Origin: Proteiniphilum acetatigenes DSM 18083
Lineage (GTDB): Bacteria; Bacteroidota; Bacteroidia; Bacteroidales; Dysgonomonadaceae
Length of the DNA: 64,000 nucleotides
Reading direction: 5' to 3'
NCBI RefSeq assembly: GCF_000380985.1
Contig: NZ_KB905700.1
Span: forward strand, 1-64,000
Shown: one piece after another, positions 52,367 through 61,806 of the stretch
How the letters are laid out: every line of letters starts with the position of its first letter
Position numbering within the stretch: the stretch's first letter is position 1
The notes under the pieces: generated by a model
Told to the model about the DNA's origin: nothing
The model's input: only the letters and a program-made list of their open reading frames with translations
Databases searched by the model: none
Translations under genes and position numbers: made by a program

Positions 52367-53923
52367 ATGCGAAATAACCGGATTTACATACTGATTTTAG
52401 GTGTATTGTTTGCCGTAATTTACTCGATGATATTCGATGTGAAACTGGATTTGAATGGCGACAATGTGCATTATCTTACTTTGGCGAAAAATATCTCTGA
52501 TGGATTGGGATATTCCAATGTGACGCCAAACGGCACCGTGCCGGCAAGCCATTTTCCACCCGGCTATTCTGCTTTTTTATCTGTTTTTATGCTTTTGGGT
52601 ATCCGGAGCCTTGTATTTTTCAAGATATTGAACGGAATCTTATTTTTTGTAAGCCTGATGGGGATATTCTACTTACTATGGAAAATAACAGATAATAGGG
52701 TATTGGCTTTTGTCTGTGCTTTATTGGCTGTTTTTTCTCCCCACACGCTACAGTTTTCCAGTATGGTGATGTCTGAAATGCTATTCTTCTTTTGCTCGGT
52801 TGTTTGTTTTTATGCGCTTTATAAGTACAGCGCTATTGAAGGAGGAACAAGTCGTTTTCGTACATTGTTATGGTTGTTCGTCATAATTATTTTTGCTGCT
52901 TATGCTTACTACGTACGTGCGGCGGGAATCGCACTGATTTTTGCCATTGTGATTTTCTTTTTGTTTCGCGGGCAGTGGCTTCGGGGGATAGCAGCTCTTG
53001 GGGGAATCCTGTTATTGCTGTTGCCCTGGTGGATCAGGAATCGCACACTCGGCATTGAATCCCGTTATTTTGGTACAATGATGACCGTGAATCCCTGGCG
53101 GCCGGAAGAAGGAAGTATTTCGTCTGTCGGTGAGTTTATCCGTAAAATGATAACAAATTTTGATGAAACTGTAATAAAAGGTTTTAGAGAGATCATTTTT
53201 CCGTTTATTCCTGTAAATTATGAAGTGAATTCCTCTGTTTTTCAAATTGTGACAGGACTTTTTATTTTGGGCATTATATTGTACGGAGCCTGGAATCTGA
53301 AGCTGCTAAAATGGGCATTTATTGCCTACTTATTGGGTCAGATAGGTTTGTTTATGCTTTGGCATGGTGGTAATGAAAGCCGTTATGTAATACCTATTGC
53401 CCCTTTTATTATTGTTTGTTTTTATAACGGATTATACTGTCTGCTTATATCCAGGGTAAAAAACAGTTCGAAAACAACCCTTTACTCACCTTATGCATTT
53501 CTTATCCTGATTTTTGCATTATGGCCTACTGTAAAAGCGATCTCGGTAAAGGCAAAAGAACCTTATCCCCCTGCATTTGAGAATTATTTTACCATCGCGA
53601 AGCAGATGCAGAAGCAATTACCGAAGAATACGGTTTGTTGTCGAAAACCGGAATTCTTTACCTATTTTGCCCCCGACTTATATGCCATCAACTATTTATA
53701 TAGTACGGAACCGGGAGAAGTGATAAAGGATATGATCGAAAAAAATGTAGACTATGTCGTACTGGAGCAATTAGGGTATGCGTCTACTGTACGATATTTG
53801 TATCCTGCCATTTTAGCCAATGAAGATTTATTTGAGTTAATGTGGACACTACCCAATCCGGATACCTATTTATTGAAATTTAACCGGGAACGGGCAATTG
53901 AGAAGCTTGAAAAAAATAATTGA
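52367..53923 (+). CDS. Multi-pass membrane glycosyltransferase, GT39/ArnT-like
   Basis: A 518-residue membrane protein with about 11-12 helices, beginning with a first helix (ILILGVLFAVIYSMIF) and an extracellular loop carrying LDLNGDNVHYLTLAKNISDGLGYS, the acidic Asp of the GT-C active site. Then FPPGYSAFLSVFMLLG, a feature of ArnT/PMT-like dolichyl or polyprenyl-phosphate sugar transferases. The C-terminal third is a periplasmic domain. Together with the GT2 gene it may glycosylate a surface polymer or lipid A. Acceptor and sugar unknown. Confidence 0.82.
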   Translation: MRNNRIYILILGVLFAVIYSMIFDVKLDLNGDNVHYLTLAKNISDGLGYSNVTPNGTVPASHFPPGYSAFLSVFMLLGIRSLVFFKILNGILFFVSLMGIFYLLWKITDNRVLAFVCALLAVFSPHTLQFSSMVMSEMLFFFCSVVCFYALYKYSAIEGGTSRFRTLLWLFVIIIFAAYAYYVRAAGIALIFAIVIFFLFRGQWLRGIAALGGILLLLLPWWIRNRTLGIESRYFGTMMTVNPWRPEEGSISSVGEFIRKMITNFDETVIKGFREIIFPFIPVNYEVNSSVFQIVTGLFILGIILYGAWNLKLLKWAFIAYLLGQIGLFMLWHGGNESRYVIPIAPFIIVCFYNGLYCLLISRVKNSSKTTLYSPYAFLILIFALWPTVKAISVKAKEPYPPAFENYFTIAKQMQKQLPKNTVCCRKPEFFTYFAPDLYAINYLYSTEPGEVIKDMIEKNVDYVVLEQLGYASTVRYLYPAILANEDLFELMWTLPNPDTYLLKFNRERAIEKLEKNN

Positions 53924-53948
53924 TTTTCAGGCGTGTTTCACAACAATA

Positions 53949-54659
53949 TCACCCTTTATAAATCAGGAAAACAGTCGGTTTTTTATGCATATCCGGCAGT
54001 TTGCCTTTCCATGCCTTTACCCTTCGTGTTACAATGAATTCATCTTCGCAGGAGATGTTCATGGCAATACATAACCGGGTTTGCGGTTTACAGTGTTGCA
54101 GTATGTCTTCCGCCAGTTTCAGGTTACGGTAGGGTGTTTCAATAAAAAGTTGAGTCTGGTCTTCGTTGTACGCCCTTGCTTCAAGCTGTTTGAGTTTCTT
54201 TGCCCGCTCGCCCGCGTCGATCGGCAGGTAACCGTGGAAGGCGAAACTCTGTCCGTTGAAGCCGGAGGCCATGACGGCCATCAGGATAGAAGAGGGACCT
54301 ACCAGCGGAACAACCCTGTAGCCTTCCTGTTGAGCAATAGCCACTACATCTGCGCCGGGATCGGCTACGGCAGGACAACCGGCTTCGGAGATTATCCCCA
54401 TATTTTCTCCCGATTTCATGGGTGACAAATAACTTGCGATCTGGTTGGGGTCGGTATGTTTGTTCAGTTCATAAAAGGTGAGTGTGTCGATATCGATATC
54501 GGGATTGCTTTTTTTTAGAAAACGGCGTGCCGAACGTACATTCTCTACAATAAAATATTTCAGATCAGATGCCACCGTTGTGTTGAAGGAAGGAATTACC
54601 TTCTCAACAGGTGTATCACCCAATGTGACGGGAATTAAATAAAGTACCGGATTCTTCAT
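53949..54659 (-). CDS. RsmI-like SAM-dependent methyltransferase (tetrapyrrole methylase fold)
   Basis: A 236-residue tetrapyrrole-methylase-fold protein. The N terminus is LYLIPVTLGDTP, and the SAM-binding features are GIISEAGCPAVADPGADVVAIAQQEGYRVVPLVGPSSILMAVMASGFNGQSFAFHGYLP in outline. RsmI methylates 16S rRNA C1402 and is usually 270-290 residues; this protein is shorter and has GCPAVADPG where RsmI has DAGTPLISDPG, so it may be a paralogue with another target. It lies convergent with the glycosyltransferase gene. Confidence 0.85.
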   Translation of the reverse strand: MKNPVLYLIPVTLGDTPVEKVIPSFNTTVASDLKYFIVENVRSARRFLKKSNPDIDIDTLTFYELNKHTDPNQIASYLSPMKSGENMGIISEAGCPAVADPGADVVAIAQQEGYRVVPLVGPSSILMAVMASGFNGQSFAFHGYLPIDAGERAKKLKQLEARAYNEDQTQLFIETPYRNLKLAEDILQHCKPQTRLCIAMNISCEDEFIVTRRVKAWKGKLPDMHKKPTVFLIYKG

Positions 54660-54872
54660 TTCTCGTTTGCAGACCTTTTAATCTCTTAGGGTTTAATTCT
54701 CTCCTCTAAGATACCCCGCCCGCTTGCGGCGAGGAGATTCATTTGCAAAAATAGATAAAATAGGGTAAAGAAGGGATGCTTTCCGGTATATATATCAAAA
54801 ATGTTTGGTTTTAAGGAGGGATTAATCTGATCAAAATGGCTACTTTTGCAAAATTAATTCTTATTCACAATT

Positions 54873-56402
54873 ATGGCTGCAACAACCGTCAAACACCCTA
54901 AAGGGCTCTACTTCGTGTTTTCCATTTCTATTGCCGAACGTTTCGGCTATTATGGCATGCGTGCGCTCTTTGTACTCTATATGATCAATGCGTTGATGAT
55001 GGACAAGGATCTTTCCGCGCTTATCTATGGGAATTACACCGGATTGGTTTACCTTACACCCCTTATCGGCGGCTATGTAGCCGACAAATATTGGGGGATG
55101 CGGCGTTCCACTTTTTGGGGGACTGTCCTGATGGTGATCGGACAACTACTGATGTTTTTCAGTGCCCTCTATTTCCAATATCCCGGACCGGCAAGATGGT
55201 TGATGTATCTGGGGTTGGGTGCCCTGATTTTCGGGAACGGTTTCTTCAAACCTAATGTATCCACTTTCGTCGGTCAATTGTATGAACCGGGTGACAGAAG
55301 GCTTGACTCTGCCTATACCATCTTCTATATGGGAGTAAATCTTGGGGCATTTGTCGCACCTCTTATTTGCGGATTTTTGGGTGATACGGGCGATCCGGCC
55401 GATTTCAAATGGGGATTTCTCGTGGCAGCAATGGTTTCTTTGTTGTGTCTTATCCTTTATGTGCTGCGAAAAGACAAGTATCTGGTCGATCCCGCCGGAA
55501 ATCCTATCGGAATTGAAGCGGCTGCAAGAAAAAAGAGGGAGGCAACCGGTACAACTCCATCTGTAAAGTACACATTCAAAGAAATAGTGTTGTGGATTGT
55601 TGTGTCCGGTGGTCTGTTCGCACTCTTTATGCATCTGTTCAAGGGTGATCTGATCGGAGCTTTTATCTATACTGCCGCATTGGTTGTTCCTGCTTTTGTA
55701 ATATCTGACAAATCGCTGACTAAAATTGAGCGTCAGCGTATCTGGGTAATCTATATCATTGCCTTTTTCGTTATCTTCTTCTGGTCTGCTTTTGAGCAAG
55801 CAGGAATATCATTGACCTATTTTGCGGCTGAACAGACCAACCGTGATATTCTGGGATGGACCATGCCTACCAGTTGGTTTCAGTCGTTCAATTCTGTATT
55901 CGTTATTCTTCTGGCGCCGCTGTTTGCACAGTTGTGGCTTGCCTTGGGAGCCAGGAACAGGGAACCCTCTTCACCAGTGAAACAGGCAATCGGACTGCTG
56001 TTGTTATCATTGGGTTACCTCCTGATCGCTATCGGTGTACAGGGGGTGGAGCCGGGTGTGAAGGTGAGCATTATGTGGCTTGTGGGACTCTACTTTATTC
56101 ATACTATGGGTGAACTTTGCCTGTCGCCTATTGGCCTGTCGATGGTGAATAAGTTGTCTCCCGTACGTTTTGCATCACTGTTGATGGGGGTGTGGTACCT
56201 CTCTATGGCTACCGCTAATAAGCTGGCCGGTACACTGAGTTCCCTTTATCCCGAAGAGGGAAAAATGAAACACCTTTTCGGAATTGAAATTGCAAACCTG
56301 TTTGATTTCTTCATGGTATTTGTTGTGATGGCTGCTGTTGCTTCTCTCATCCTCTTTCTTCTTTCGAAAAAATTGCAAAAGCTGATGCACGGAGTACGGT
56401 GA
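54873..56402 (+). CDS. POT/PTR2 family peptide transporter
   Basis: A 509-residue MFS transporter of the proton-coupled oligopeptide family, with about 14 helices. The N-terminal motif reads FSISIAERFGYYGMRALFVLYM, the ExxERFxYYG signature with the first Glu replaced by Ser19; Glu22 and Arg23 are kept. The PTR2 features include FFKPNVSTFVGQLYEPGDRRLDSAYTIFYMGVNLGAFVAPL and the late LGELCLSPIGLSMV (as MGELCLSPIGLSMVNKLSP). It should import di- and tripeptides, fitting a protein-fermenting organism. Confidence 0.94.
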   Translation: MAATTVKHPKGLYFVFSISIAERFGYYGMRALFVLYMINALMMDKDLSALIYGNYTGLVYLTPLIGGYVADKYWGMRRSTFWGTVLMVIGQLLMFFSALYFQYPGPARWLMYLGLGALIFGNGFFKPNVSTFVGQLYEPGDRRLDSAYTIFYMGVNLGAFVAPLICGFLGDTGDPADFKWGFLVAAMVSLLCLILYVLRKDKYLVDPAGNPIGIEAAARKKREATGTTPSVKYTFKEIVLWIVVSGGLFALFMHLFKGDLIGAFIYTAALVVPAFVISDKSLTKIERQRIWVIYIIAFFVIFFWSAFEQAGISLTYFAAEQTNRDILGWTMPTSWFQSFNSVFVILLAPLFAQLWLALGARNREPSSPVKQAIGLLLLSLGYLLIAIGVQGVEPGVKVSIMWLVGLYFIHTMGELCLSPIGLSMVNKLSPVRFASLLMGVWYLSMATANKLAGTLSSLYPEEGKMKHLFGIEIANLFDFFMVFVVMAAVASLILFLLSKKLQKLMHGVR

Positions 56403-56410
56403 AAAAGCAT

Positions 56411-56980
56411 CTATTTGTCATATAATGCCATATATTTCCATAGTGGAGCTGCCATGGTGGCCTGGACAACGTTACCGCTTTCAAGAAGTTCTTTCAATTC
56501 TTCAAAAGAAAGCAGATGAACCGTCAATTCTTCCGATTCGTCCAGAGCCTGATCTCCCAGTTTTTCAACATTCTCGGCAATAAAACAATAAGAATAATTA
56601 TTTGCAGCACTGGCATTAGGGGCAACACACATGAACTCACTCCATGTCCCGCCACCATAACCGGTCTCTTCCATTAATTCGCGCTGCGCCGAGACAAGCG
56701 GCGATGCATCTTCTTTCTCACATACGCCAGCACAAAGTTCGAGACAAGTCTTTTCAATCCCCGGTCTGTATTGTTTTACCAGAATAAATTTTCTTTCTTG
56801 GGTGATGGCAATGATATTCACCCAGTTGGGGTATTCCAGTACATAATATTCAGGGACAACAGTACCGTCGGGCATTTGTAATGATTCCCGACGAACCGTC
56901 AACCATGGGCGCCTGTGAAGATATTCGCTTTCAATTACTTCCCAACGCATATTGTCATTTTTGTGATCCATAATTACCAT
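56411..56980 (-). CDS. Nudix hydrolase, ADP-ribose pyrophosphatase-like
   Basis: A 189-residue hydrolase. The Nudix box is AGVCEKEDASPLVSAQRELMEETGYGG, with the RELMEET core intact but one residue longer before it than the GX5EX7REUXEEXGU pattern. The preceding ILVKQYRPGIEKTCLELCAG and the N-terminal WEVIESEYLHRRPWLTVRRE resemble ADP-ribose/nucleoside-diphosphate-sugar pyrophosphatases. It is convergent with the POT transporter, ending 8 nt from it. Confidence 0.9.
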   Translation of the reverse strand: MVIMDHKNDNMRWEVIESEYLHRRPWLTVRRESLQMPDGTVVPEYYVLEYPNWVNIIAITQERKFILVKQYRPGIEKTCLELCAGVCEKEDASPLVSAQRELMEETGYGGGTWSEFMCVAPNASAANNYSYCFIAENVEKLGDQALDESEELTVHLLSFEELKELLESGNVVQATMAAPLWKYMALYDK

Positions 56981-57044
56981 TTTAGTTCAAATGAACTCTA
57001 TCTTTTTTAAAGAGCGAGGCAAAGGTACGTTATCCCCGTGAATT

Positions 57045-57085
57045 AAAAAAGGGGAAGTCCCGTATCGTCGGATCCATCCCCTCTT
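57045..57085 (-). terminator. Probable terminator after the sugar isomerase-like gene
   Basis: AGGGGA (57050-57055) pairs with TCCCCT (57077-57082) around a 21-nt loop; on the minus strand the stem is followed by TTTTTT. It lies 29 bp past the gene's stop. Confidence 0.5.
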
Positions 57086-57110
57086 GATTCTTAATTTTTT
57101 ATCTGCTATC

Positions 57111-57944
57111 TCATAGTTTTTCTTTTGTGGCGGCAATTACTCCTCTGAAATAACCGATGGATTCGGCGATCCCCAGGAACGGGTCTTTCATATTACGTTC
57201 GTGTTCCAGGCTGCAGACGCCTTCGTATCCTACCTGACGGAGCATTTTTACAAATGCCGGAATATCGATGATCCCACGTCCGATCTCCACTGAGTATCCG
57301 GCCTTGGTAGGCCCTGTAACATCTTTAATATGAATGTCGAACACGCGGGAGTGGTATTTCTCCAGATCTTTGACAGGATCTTTGCCATTGCGGGTGTCGT
57401 GGCCGATGTCAAGGCACATGCCGATACGGGGATCCATATCTTTCACATTTTCCCACACATCATCCGCATCAGGATACAATGGCATATCAGGCCCATGCAG
57501 GTGGATGGCATAATGGAAATCATACTCCTTCACTTTCCGGTCTATATAAGGCAGCAAATCATAATTGGGAACTCCCACAATCAGTTTCACGCCTACGCGT
57601 TTTGCATACTCGAATGCATCGTCAATTTCTTTCTCCGAGCGCATATAAATAGGGCCGACAGCATAACCTGTTACGCCTTTGGACTTCAACTTGGCATGGA
57701 AATCGGCTATTTCCTGATCGGTACTGTTGAAGGGGAGATGGAAATCTTTAATGCAGAGATATTTCACATCGCATTTTTCCATGGTTTCCAGTGTTTTGTC
57801 GAGATCGAAGTTGACAAACGTGTAGCCTGCCATACCCACGTTGAACTTTTCGAAGGTGTCAGGGGCCGGTTGCGGATCAGGACGATCTTGCGCAACGATT
57901 GAAAGGGATAACAATAATCCCGCGAAAATCAGAATTTTGTTCAT
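57111..57944 (-). CDS. Exported sugar phosphate isomerase/epimerase-like TIM-barrel protein
   Basis: A xylose-isomerase-like TIM-barrel protein (AP endonuclease 2 superfamily). I chose the ATG at 57942-57944 (MNKILIFAGLLLSLSIVAQDRPDP), giving 277 residues with a clear signal peptide; an ATG 33 nt upstream adds residues that do not fit. Metal-site residues are suggested by HYAIHLHGPDMPLYP, MCLDIGHDTRNGKDP, VFDIHIKDVTG and GVCSLEHERNM. Secreted members work in Bacteroidota sugar loci with Gfo/Idh/MocA oxidoreductases. Here it stands alone, far from the Gfo/Idh/MocA genes at 7378-10282. Confidence 0.87.
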   Translation of the reverse strand: MNKILIFAGLLLSLSIVAQDRPDPQPAPDTFEKFNVGMAGYTFVNFDLDKTLETMEKCDVKYLCIKDFHLPFNSTDQEIADFHAKLKSKGVTGYAVGPIYMRSEKEIDDAFEYAKRVGVKLIVGVPNYDLLPYIDRKVKEYDFHYAIHLHGPDMPLYPDADDVWENVKDMDPRIGMCLDIGHDTRNGKDPVKDLEKYHSRVFDIHIKDVTGPTKAGYSVEIGRGIIDIPAFVKMLRQVGYEGVCSLEHERNMKDPFLGIAESIGYFRGVIAATKEKL

Positions 57945-58072
57945 TTTTATCGTTTTTTTATGATAGTGTTTCGTCACAAAGATACTGTTTTTATTAAGAG
58001 TTTAAAACGAGTATGAGAATTAATTTGATAAGCCGAAAAACCTTTTATCTTTGTATTTAAAATAGTAGACAG

Positions 58073-59482
58073 ATGGATTTTCCCATAGATTTTACATTAT
58101 CTATTCGGCCGTTACTTGGGAACGAGGCGGAACCGTTCTTATCAGCACTGGCCGGGGATGCTTCAGTCAGCCTTCGCCTGAATCCTTCCAAGGCGGCTCG
58201 TAATCCGATGAAACTGGTGATCCCTTTGCAACGGGTGCCCTGGTCTCAATGGGGTTTTTATCTGGAAGAGCGACCTTCTTTTACCTTCGATCCTCTTTTT
58301 CATACCGGATATTATTATGTACAGGAAGCTTCTTCGATGTTTGTAGAGCATGTGGTTAACAAATTGGTAGCAGAAGTGGCCGAACCTATGGTATGCCTCG
58401 ATCTGTGTGCTGCCCCCGGTGGGAAATCGATTTCCCTGCTTTCCGCTCTTCCGGAAGGAAGCTTGTTGGTGAGCAACGAACTGGTTCGCCAGCGAGCTCA
58501 TGTCTTGTCGGAGACGATATCGAAATTCGGCCATCCCAACGTAATAGTCACAAATAATATGGCAAAGGATTTCTCTGCCTTTCCCCGCCTTTTTGACCTG
58601 GTATTGGTAGACGCTCCCTGTTCGGGAGAAGGGATGTTTCGCAAAGATGAGACGGCGGTGGAAGAGTGGTCGACCCAAAATGTGGAGATGTGTGCGGTAC
58701 GGCAAAGAGATATACTGAATGACATTTGGGCGGCACTGAAACCTGGCGGATTGCTTATTTACAGTACCTGTACTTATAATACTGTTGAGAATGAGGAAAA
58801 TGCCTTTTGGGTCGCACGTGAATTGGGCGCAGAATTTGTATCGGTGGAAATAGATGAAAGGTGGGGTATCTCTCCTTCGTTTGATGACCGGGTGAACGGT
58901 TGTCGTTTTTTTCCACATAAGACCCAGGGGGAAGGGTTATTCGTAACAGTACTGAGAAAAGCAGAGGCAGAAGAAACAATTTCTGACCGGAGACGGATAA
59001 AAAATAAAAGAAAACCATCACCATTTGTGAAGGATCGTTCGGCTTACACTCATCTACTATTGCATCCTGACTCTTTTGATTTTATGGAGGACGGTAATCG
59101 TATTGTTGCACTCCCCGCGGATTATTCCGGAGATATTCTCACTCTGGATGAGCAGTTGAAAACAATCTCAATGGGTATAGAAATTGGTGAGAAAAAGGGA
59201 AAGGATTTTATCCCCTCCCACATATTGGCGATGAGCAGGGAGCTAAACCTCAAAGCATTCCCTATGTATGAGGTGACATATGAGGAGGCTATTTCCTATC
59301 TGCGGGGGGAGGCGGTTATTCTGCCGGGTGCGCCCAAAGGTTATCTGATTCTCACTTATAAGGGAGAACCGTTGGGTTTTGTGAAGAATCTCGGTAACCG
59401 GGCAAATAATTTATACCCCAATGAATGGCGTATCCGAAGCGGCTATCTACCTAAAAAAAAGACTGAAATATTCACTCTGTAG
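58073..59482 (+). CDS. RsmF/NOL1-NOP2-Sun family rRNA (cytosine-C5) methyltransferase
   Basis: A 469-residue methyltransferase. SAM-binding motifs: MVCLDLCAAPGGKSISLLSALPEGSLLVSNE, VDAPCSGEGMFRKDETAVEEW (first catalytic Cys, PCSGEGMFRKD), and GLLIYSTCTYNTVENE (second Cys, STCTYN). The C-terminal part with GAPKGYLILTYKGEPLGFVKNLGNRANNLYPNEWRIR in outline is the PUA-like RNA-binding module of RsmF-type enzymes. It modifies 16S or tRNA cytosine. It is followed, after 123 nt of repeat-rich DNA, by a histidine kinase gene. Confidence 0.95.
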   Translation: MDFPIDFTLSIRPLLGNEAEPFLSALAGDASVSLRLNPSKAARNPMKLVIPLQRVPWSQWGFYLEERPSFTFDPLFHTGYYYVQEASSMFVEHVVNKLVAEVAEPMVCLDLCAAPGGKSISLLSALPEGSLLVSNELVRQRAHVLSETISKFGHPNVIVTNNMAKDFSAFPRLFDLVLVDAPCSGEGMFRKDETAVEEWSTQNVEMCAVRQRDILNDIWAALKPGGLLIYSTCTYNTVENEENAFWVARELGAEFVSVEIDERWGISPSFDDRVNGCRFFPHKTQGEGLFVTVLRKAEAEETISDRRRIKNKRKPSPFVKDRSAYTHLLLHPDSFDFMEDGNRIVALPADYSGDILTLDEQLKTISMGIEIGEKKGKDFIPSHILAMSRELNLKAFPMYEVTYEEAISYLRGEAVILPGAPKGYLILTYKGEPLGFVKNLGNRANNLYPNEWRIRSGYLPKKKTEIFTL

Positions 59483-59605
59483 ATTTTCTGTCGTCACTCG
59501 GCATAATGCAAACAAGTTTGTTTCTGCCCTCGTTCCTAAGAAAATTCACTCACTTTTAATTTTTAGTCATTCACTTTCAACTTTCAATTTTCAACTTTCA
59601 CTTCC
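59483..59605. repeat. TTTCAACTTTCAATTTTC-type low-complexity repeat
   Basis: The gap upstream of the histidine kinase has TTTAATTTTTAGTCATTCACTTTCAACTTT-like words, each below 20 nt and repeated with small changes. It resembles the stretches at 24826 and 25884. No other feature is visible. Confidence 0.6.
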
Positions 59606-60733
59606 ATGCATCCCAGACAGTCTCTTACTTATCTCTTTGTAATTATGGCAATTGTTGTTGCCCTGCTGTCGCTATGGCTTTCGAACGGGCTAGTGAAGGA
59701 GTTGGCGGATGAGGAGCGCAGGAAGATGGAGATTTGGGCGATGGCGACCGAATCGATGGTAATGGATGAAGAGATGGATATGTCGTTAGTATTGCGGATT
59801 CTGGAAAGCAATACTACCATCCCCATCATATTGTACGACAGAAGTTCAGGGAAATTGACACCACGTAACGTCAAGTTCCCCGAAGAGGAGGCAGAATCCT
59901 ATTTACAAACAAAAATGGAAGAATTCGGCCGAAAGCACGACCCTATTGCACTGCATGAGATGAATCAACTGCTCTATTATGATGATTCATATACCCTGAA
60001 GATGTTGCACCTCTATCCCTATCTCCAACTGCTGGTGATCGCACTCTTTATCGGCCTCGCATTTTTTGCCCTGAGCCGTTCGCAACGGGCAGAACGGGAC
60101 AGAGTATGGGTGGGATTGTCTAAAGAGACCGCGCATCAGTTGGGTACTCCTATTTCATCGCTGATGGCATGGATGGAGTATATGAAGTTGAAGGAGGTTG
60201 ATCAGCAATTGTTGACTGAGATCGATAAGGATATCTTCCGCCTGCAAATGATCGCAGAGCGTTTCTCCAAGATTGGTTCTGCGCCTGCTTTGATACCTGT
60301 GGATCTGAGGGCGGTGGTAAGGCATTCGCTGGAATATCTGGAAAAACGGGTTTCGTCCGAAGTGGTGTTCCATACCCGGTTTCCGGAATATCCGGTAAAG
60401 GTCGAATTGAACGAGTCGCTTTTCGGATGGATTATTGAGAATCTTGTGAAAAATGGAGTCGATGCCATGCAGGGGCAGGGTGTCATTACTTTTGATATCT
60501 GCGAAAAGGATGAATGGGTCTGCCTTGATATTTCTGACACCGGTAGAGGGTTGCCAAAATCAAAATTCAAAACGATCTTTTCTCCCGGCTACACCACAAA
60601 GAAAAGAGGATGGGGACTTGGTTTGACGCTTGTGAAACGAATAGTGGAAGAGAATCACAAAGGAGAGATCTTTGTCAGGAAGTCGGAACCGGAAAAAGGG
60701 ACAACTTTCAGGATCCAACTGAAGAGAAGTTGA
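59606..60733 (+). CDS. Orphan sensor histidine kinase
   Basis: A 375-residue membrane histidine kinase. Two membrane helices at about residues 8-28 and 138-157 bracket a periplasmic sensor domain of about 110 residues. The H-box is KETAHQLGTPISSL with His177, followed by the ATPase domain: N-box IIENLVKNGVDAM, G1 DISDTGRGLP, and G2 KRGWGLGLTLVKRIVEE. No response regulator gene is visible nearby. Its last 26 nt overlap a convergent L,D-transpeptidase gene, which suggests but does not prove a role in the envelope. Confidence 0.92.
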   Translation: MHPRQSLTYLFVIMAIVVALLSLWLSNGLVKELADEERRKMEIWAMATESMVMDEEMDMSLVLRILESNTTIPIILYDRSSGKLTPRNVKFPEEEAESYLQTKMEEFGRKHDPIALHEMNQLLYYDDSYTLKMLHLYPYLQLLVIALFIGLAFFALSRSQRAERDRVWVGLSKETAHQLGTPISSLMAWMEYMKLKEVDQQLLTEIDKDIFRLQMIAERFSKIGSAPALIPVDLRAVVRHSLEYLEKRVSSEVVFHTRFPEYPVKVELNESLFGWIIENLVKNGVDAMQGQGVITFDICEKDEWVCLDISDTGRGLPKSKFKTIFSPGYTTKKRGWGLGLTLVKRIVEENHKGEIFVRKSEPEKGTTFRIQLKRS

Positions 60734-61481
60734 GAGGCTGGTTTGGAGTACTGTTGCGGGCACTCAATATGGTTTTCTTCATCAGGATTTGTTCTTGCTT
60801 CAACACTTCACTATTAGCCAGATATTCCGGCTGATCGGCATAAATGAACAGTAGTGATCCACCTTTTATGGTGTCGATAATAGGTTTTGTCAGTTCCCTG
60901 GGAAGGGCAGGACAACCGAAACTTCGTCCAAGACGTCCGGTAGATTTTATAACGCTTTCACTGCAATAGTCGGCTCCGTGAATGACGATAGCCCGTTGCA
61001 TGGCTTTATCGTTGATGCCTTTTTCCAATCCATCCAACCGCAGAGAATAGCCGTTTCCTCCATTATAGGTCCCGGCTGTACGGTAGAAACCCAAAGAACT
61101 TTGGTGTGAGCCGTCCCGGTTGGAGAACGATGTAGCGTAATTTTCCCCGCTATTACGCCCGTGAGATACGTAAGAGACAAAAAGGATTTCCTTTTTTGCC
61201 AGATCCAACACGTACATTCTTTTCTCAGTCGATGGCAGGCTGAAATCGACCAGGGTGAGTAAAGGGTTATTGCCTTTATTTAACTTCTTATAACCCGTGT
61301 ATGCCGATTTGAATGCATCCAATCGTACCAATCCATCCAGTTCCATCTGTTCAAACAGCCATTGACTCTCATCTTCAGGCAATGCTGCTTTTTCAAGTTC
61401 CACATTTCCCTCTTTCCCTCCCATAGGGCCGAAGAAGCTAAGAGAAAAAAGGAAGATAAAACAAATAATTATTTTAAGCAT
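60708..61481 (-). CDS. Murein L,D-transpeptidase catalytic domain protein (YkuD_2 type)
   Basis: An exported protein of 257 residues; I chose the ATG at 61479-61481 (MLKIIICFIFLFSLSFFG), with a signal peptide; an ATG 27 nt upstream is possible. The catalytic region has FYRTAGTYNGGNGYSLRLDGLEKGIND, AIVIHGADYC and the nucleophile in GRSFGCPALP, the YkuD_2 pattern. Such enzymes crosslink or anchor peptidoglycan. The 3' end overlaps the histidine kinase gene by 26 nt. A second L,D-transpeptidase gene lies upstream, across a 29-bp repeat array. Confidence 0.9.
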   Translation of the reverse strand: MLKIIICFIFLFSLSFFGPMGGKEGNVELEKAALPEDESQWLFEQMELDGLVRLDAFKSAYTGYKKLNKGNNPLLTLVDFSLPSTEKRMYVLDLAKKEILFVSYVSHGRNSGENYATSFSNRDGSHQSSLGFYRTAGTYNGGNGYSLRLDGLEKGINDKAMQRAIVIHGADYCSESVIKSTGRLGRSFGCPALPRELTKPIIDTIKGGSLLFIYADQPEYLANSEVLKQEQILMKKTILSARNSTPNQPLNFSSVGS

Positions 61482-61571
61482 AGCGTATATTCCGGAAATA
61501 ACGTCCAAATATACGAACTATTTCGTTAAGTGAGAATAAAACAAGTTTACTTGTTTTACCGAGCGCAGAAT

Positions 61572-61777
61572 TGAAAATCGAGGAGCAGAGGCGACTCAAT
61601 TAACAGTTGAGGAGTGGAGGCGACTCAATTAACAGTTGAGGAGCGGAGGCGACTCAATTAATAGTAGAGGAGCGAAGGCGACTCAATTAATAGTTAAGGA
61701 GCGAAGGCGACTCAATTAATAGTTAAGGAGCAAGCGACTCAATTGAAAATCGAGGAGCAAGCGACTCAAATAGTCTG
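61572..61777. repeat. 29-bp tandem repeat array (about seven units)
   Basis: Units begin at 61580, 61609, 61638, 61667, 61696, 61725 and 61752. The first five are 29 bp, the sixth 27 bp and the last partial. The consensus includes GAGGAGCGAAGGCGACTCAA, then TTAATAGTT. Both ends of the array carry TTGAAAATCGAGGAGC. It lies in the 325-bp gap between two L,D-transpeptidase genes, so on the minus strand it is the downstream region of the gene at 61807 and upstream of the gene at 60708. The units have no unique spacers, so it is not a CRISPR array. Confidence 0.95.
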
Positions 61778-61806
61778 ATGAAATCGAATTTCTCCAAAAA
61801 CAATTG

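Noticed and set aside
61572-61777. Possible CRISPR array
   Set aside because: The 29-bp repeats are directly adjacent with no unique spacers, and no cas genes are present.
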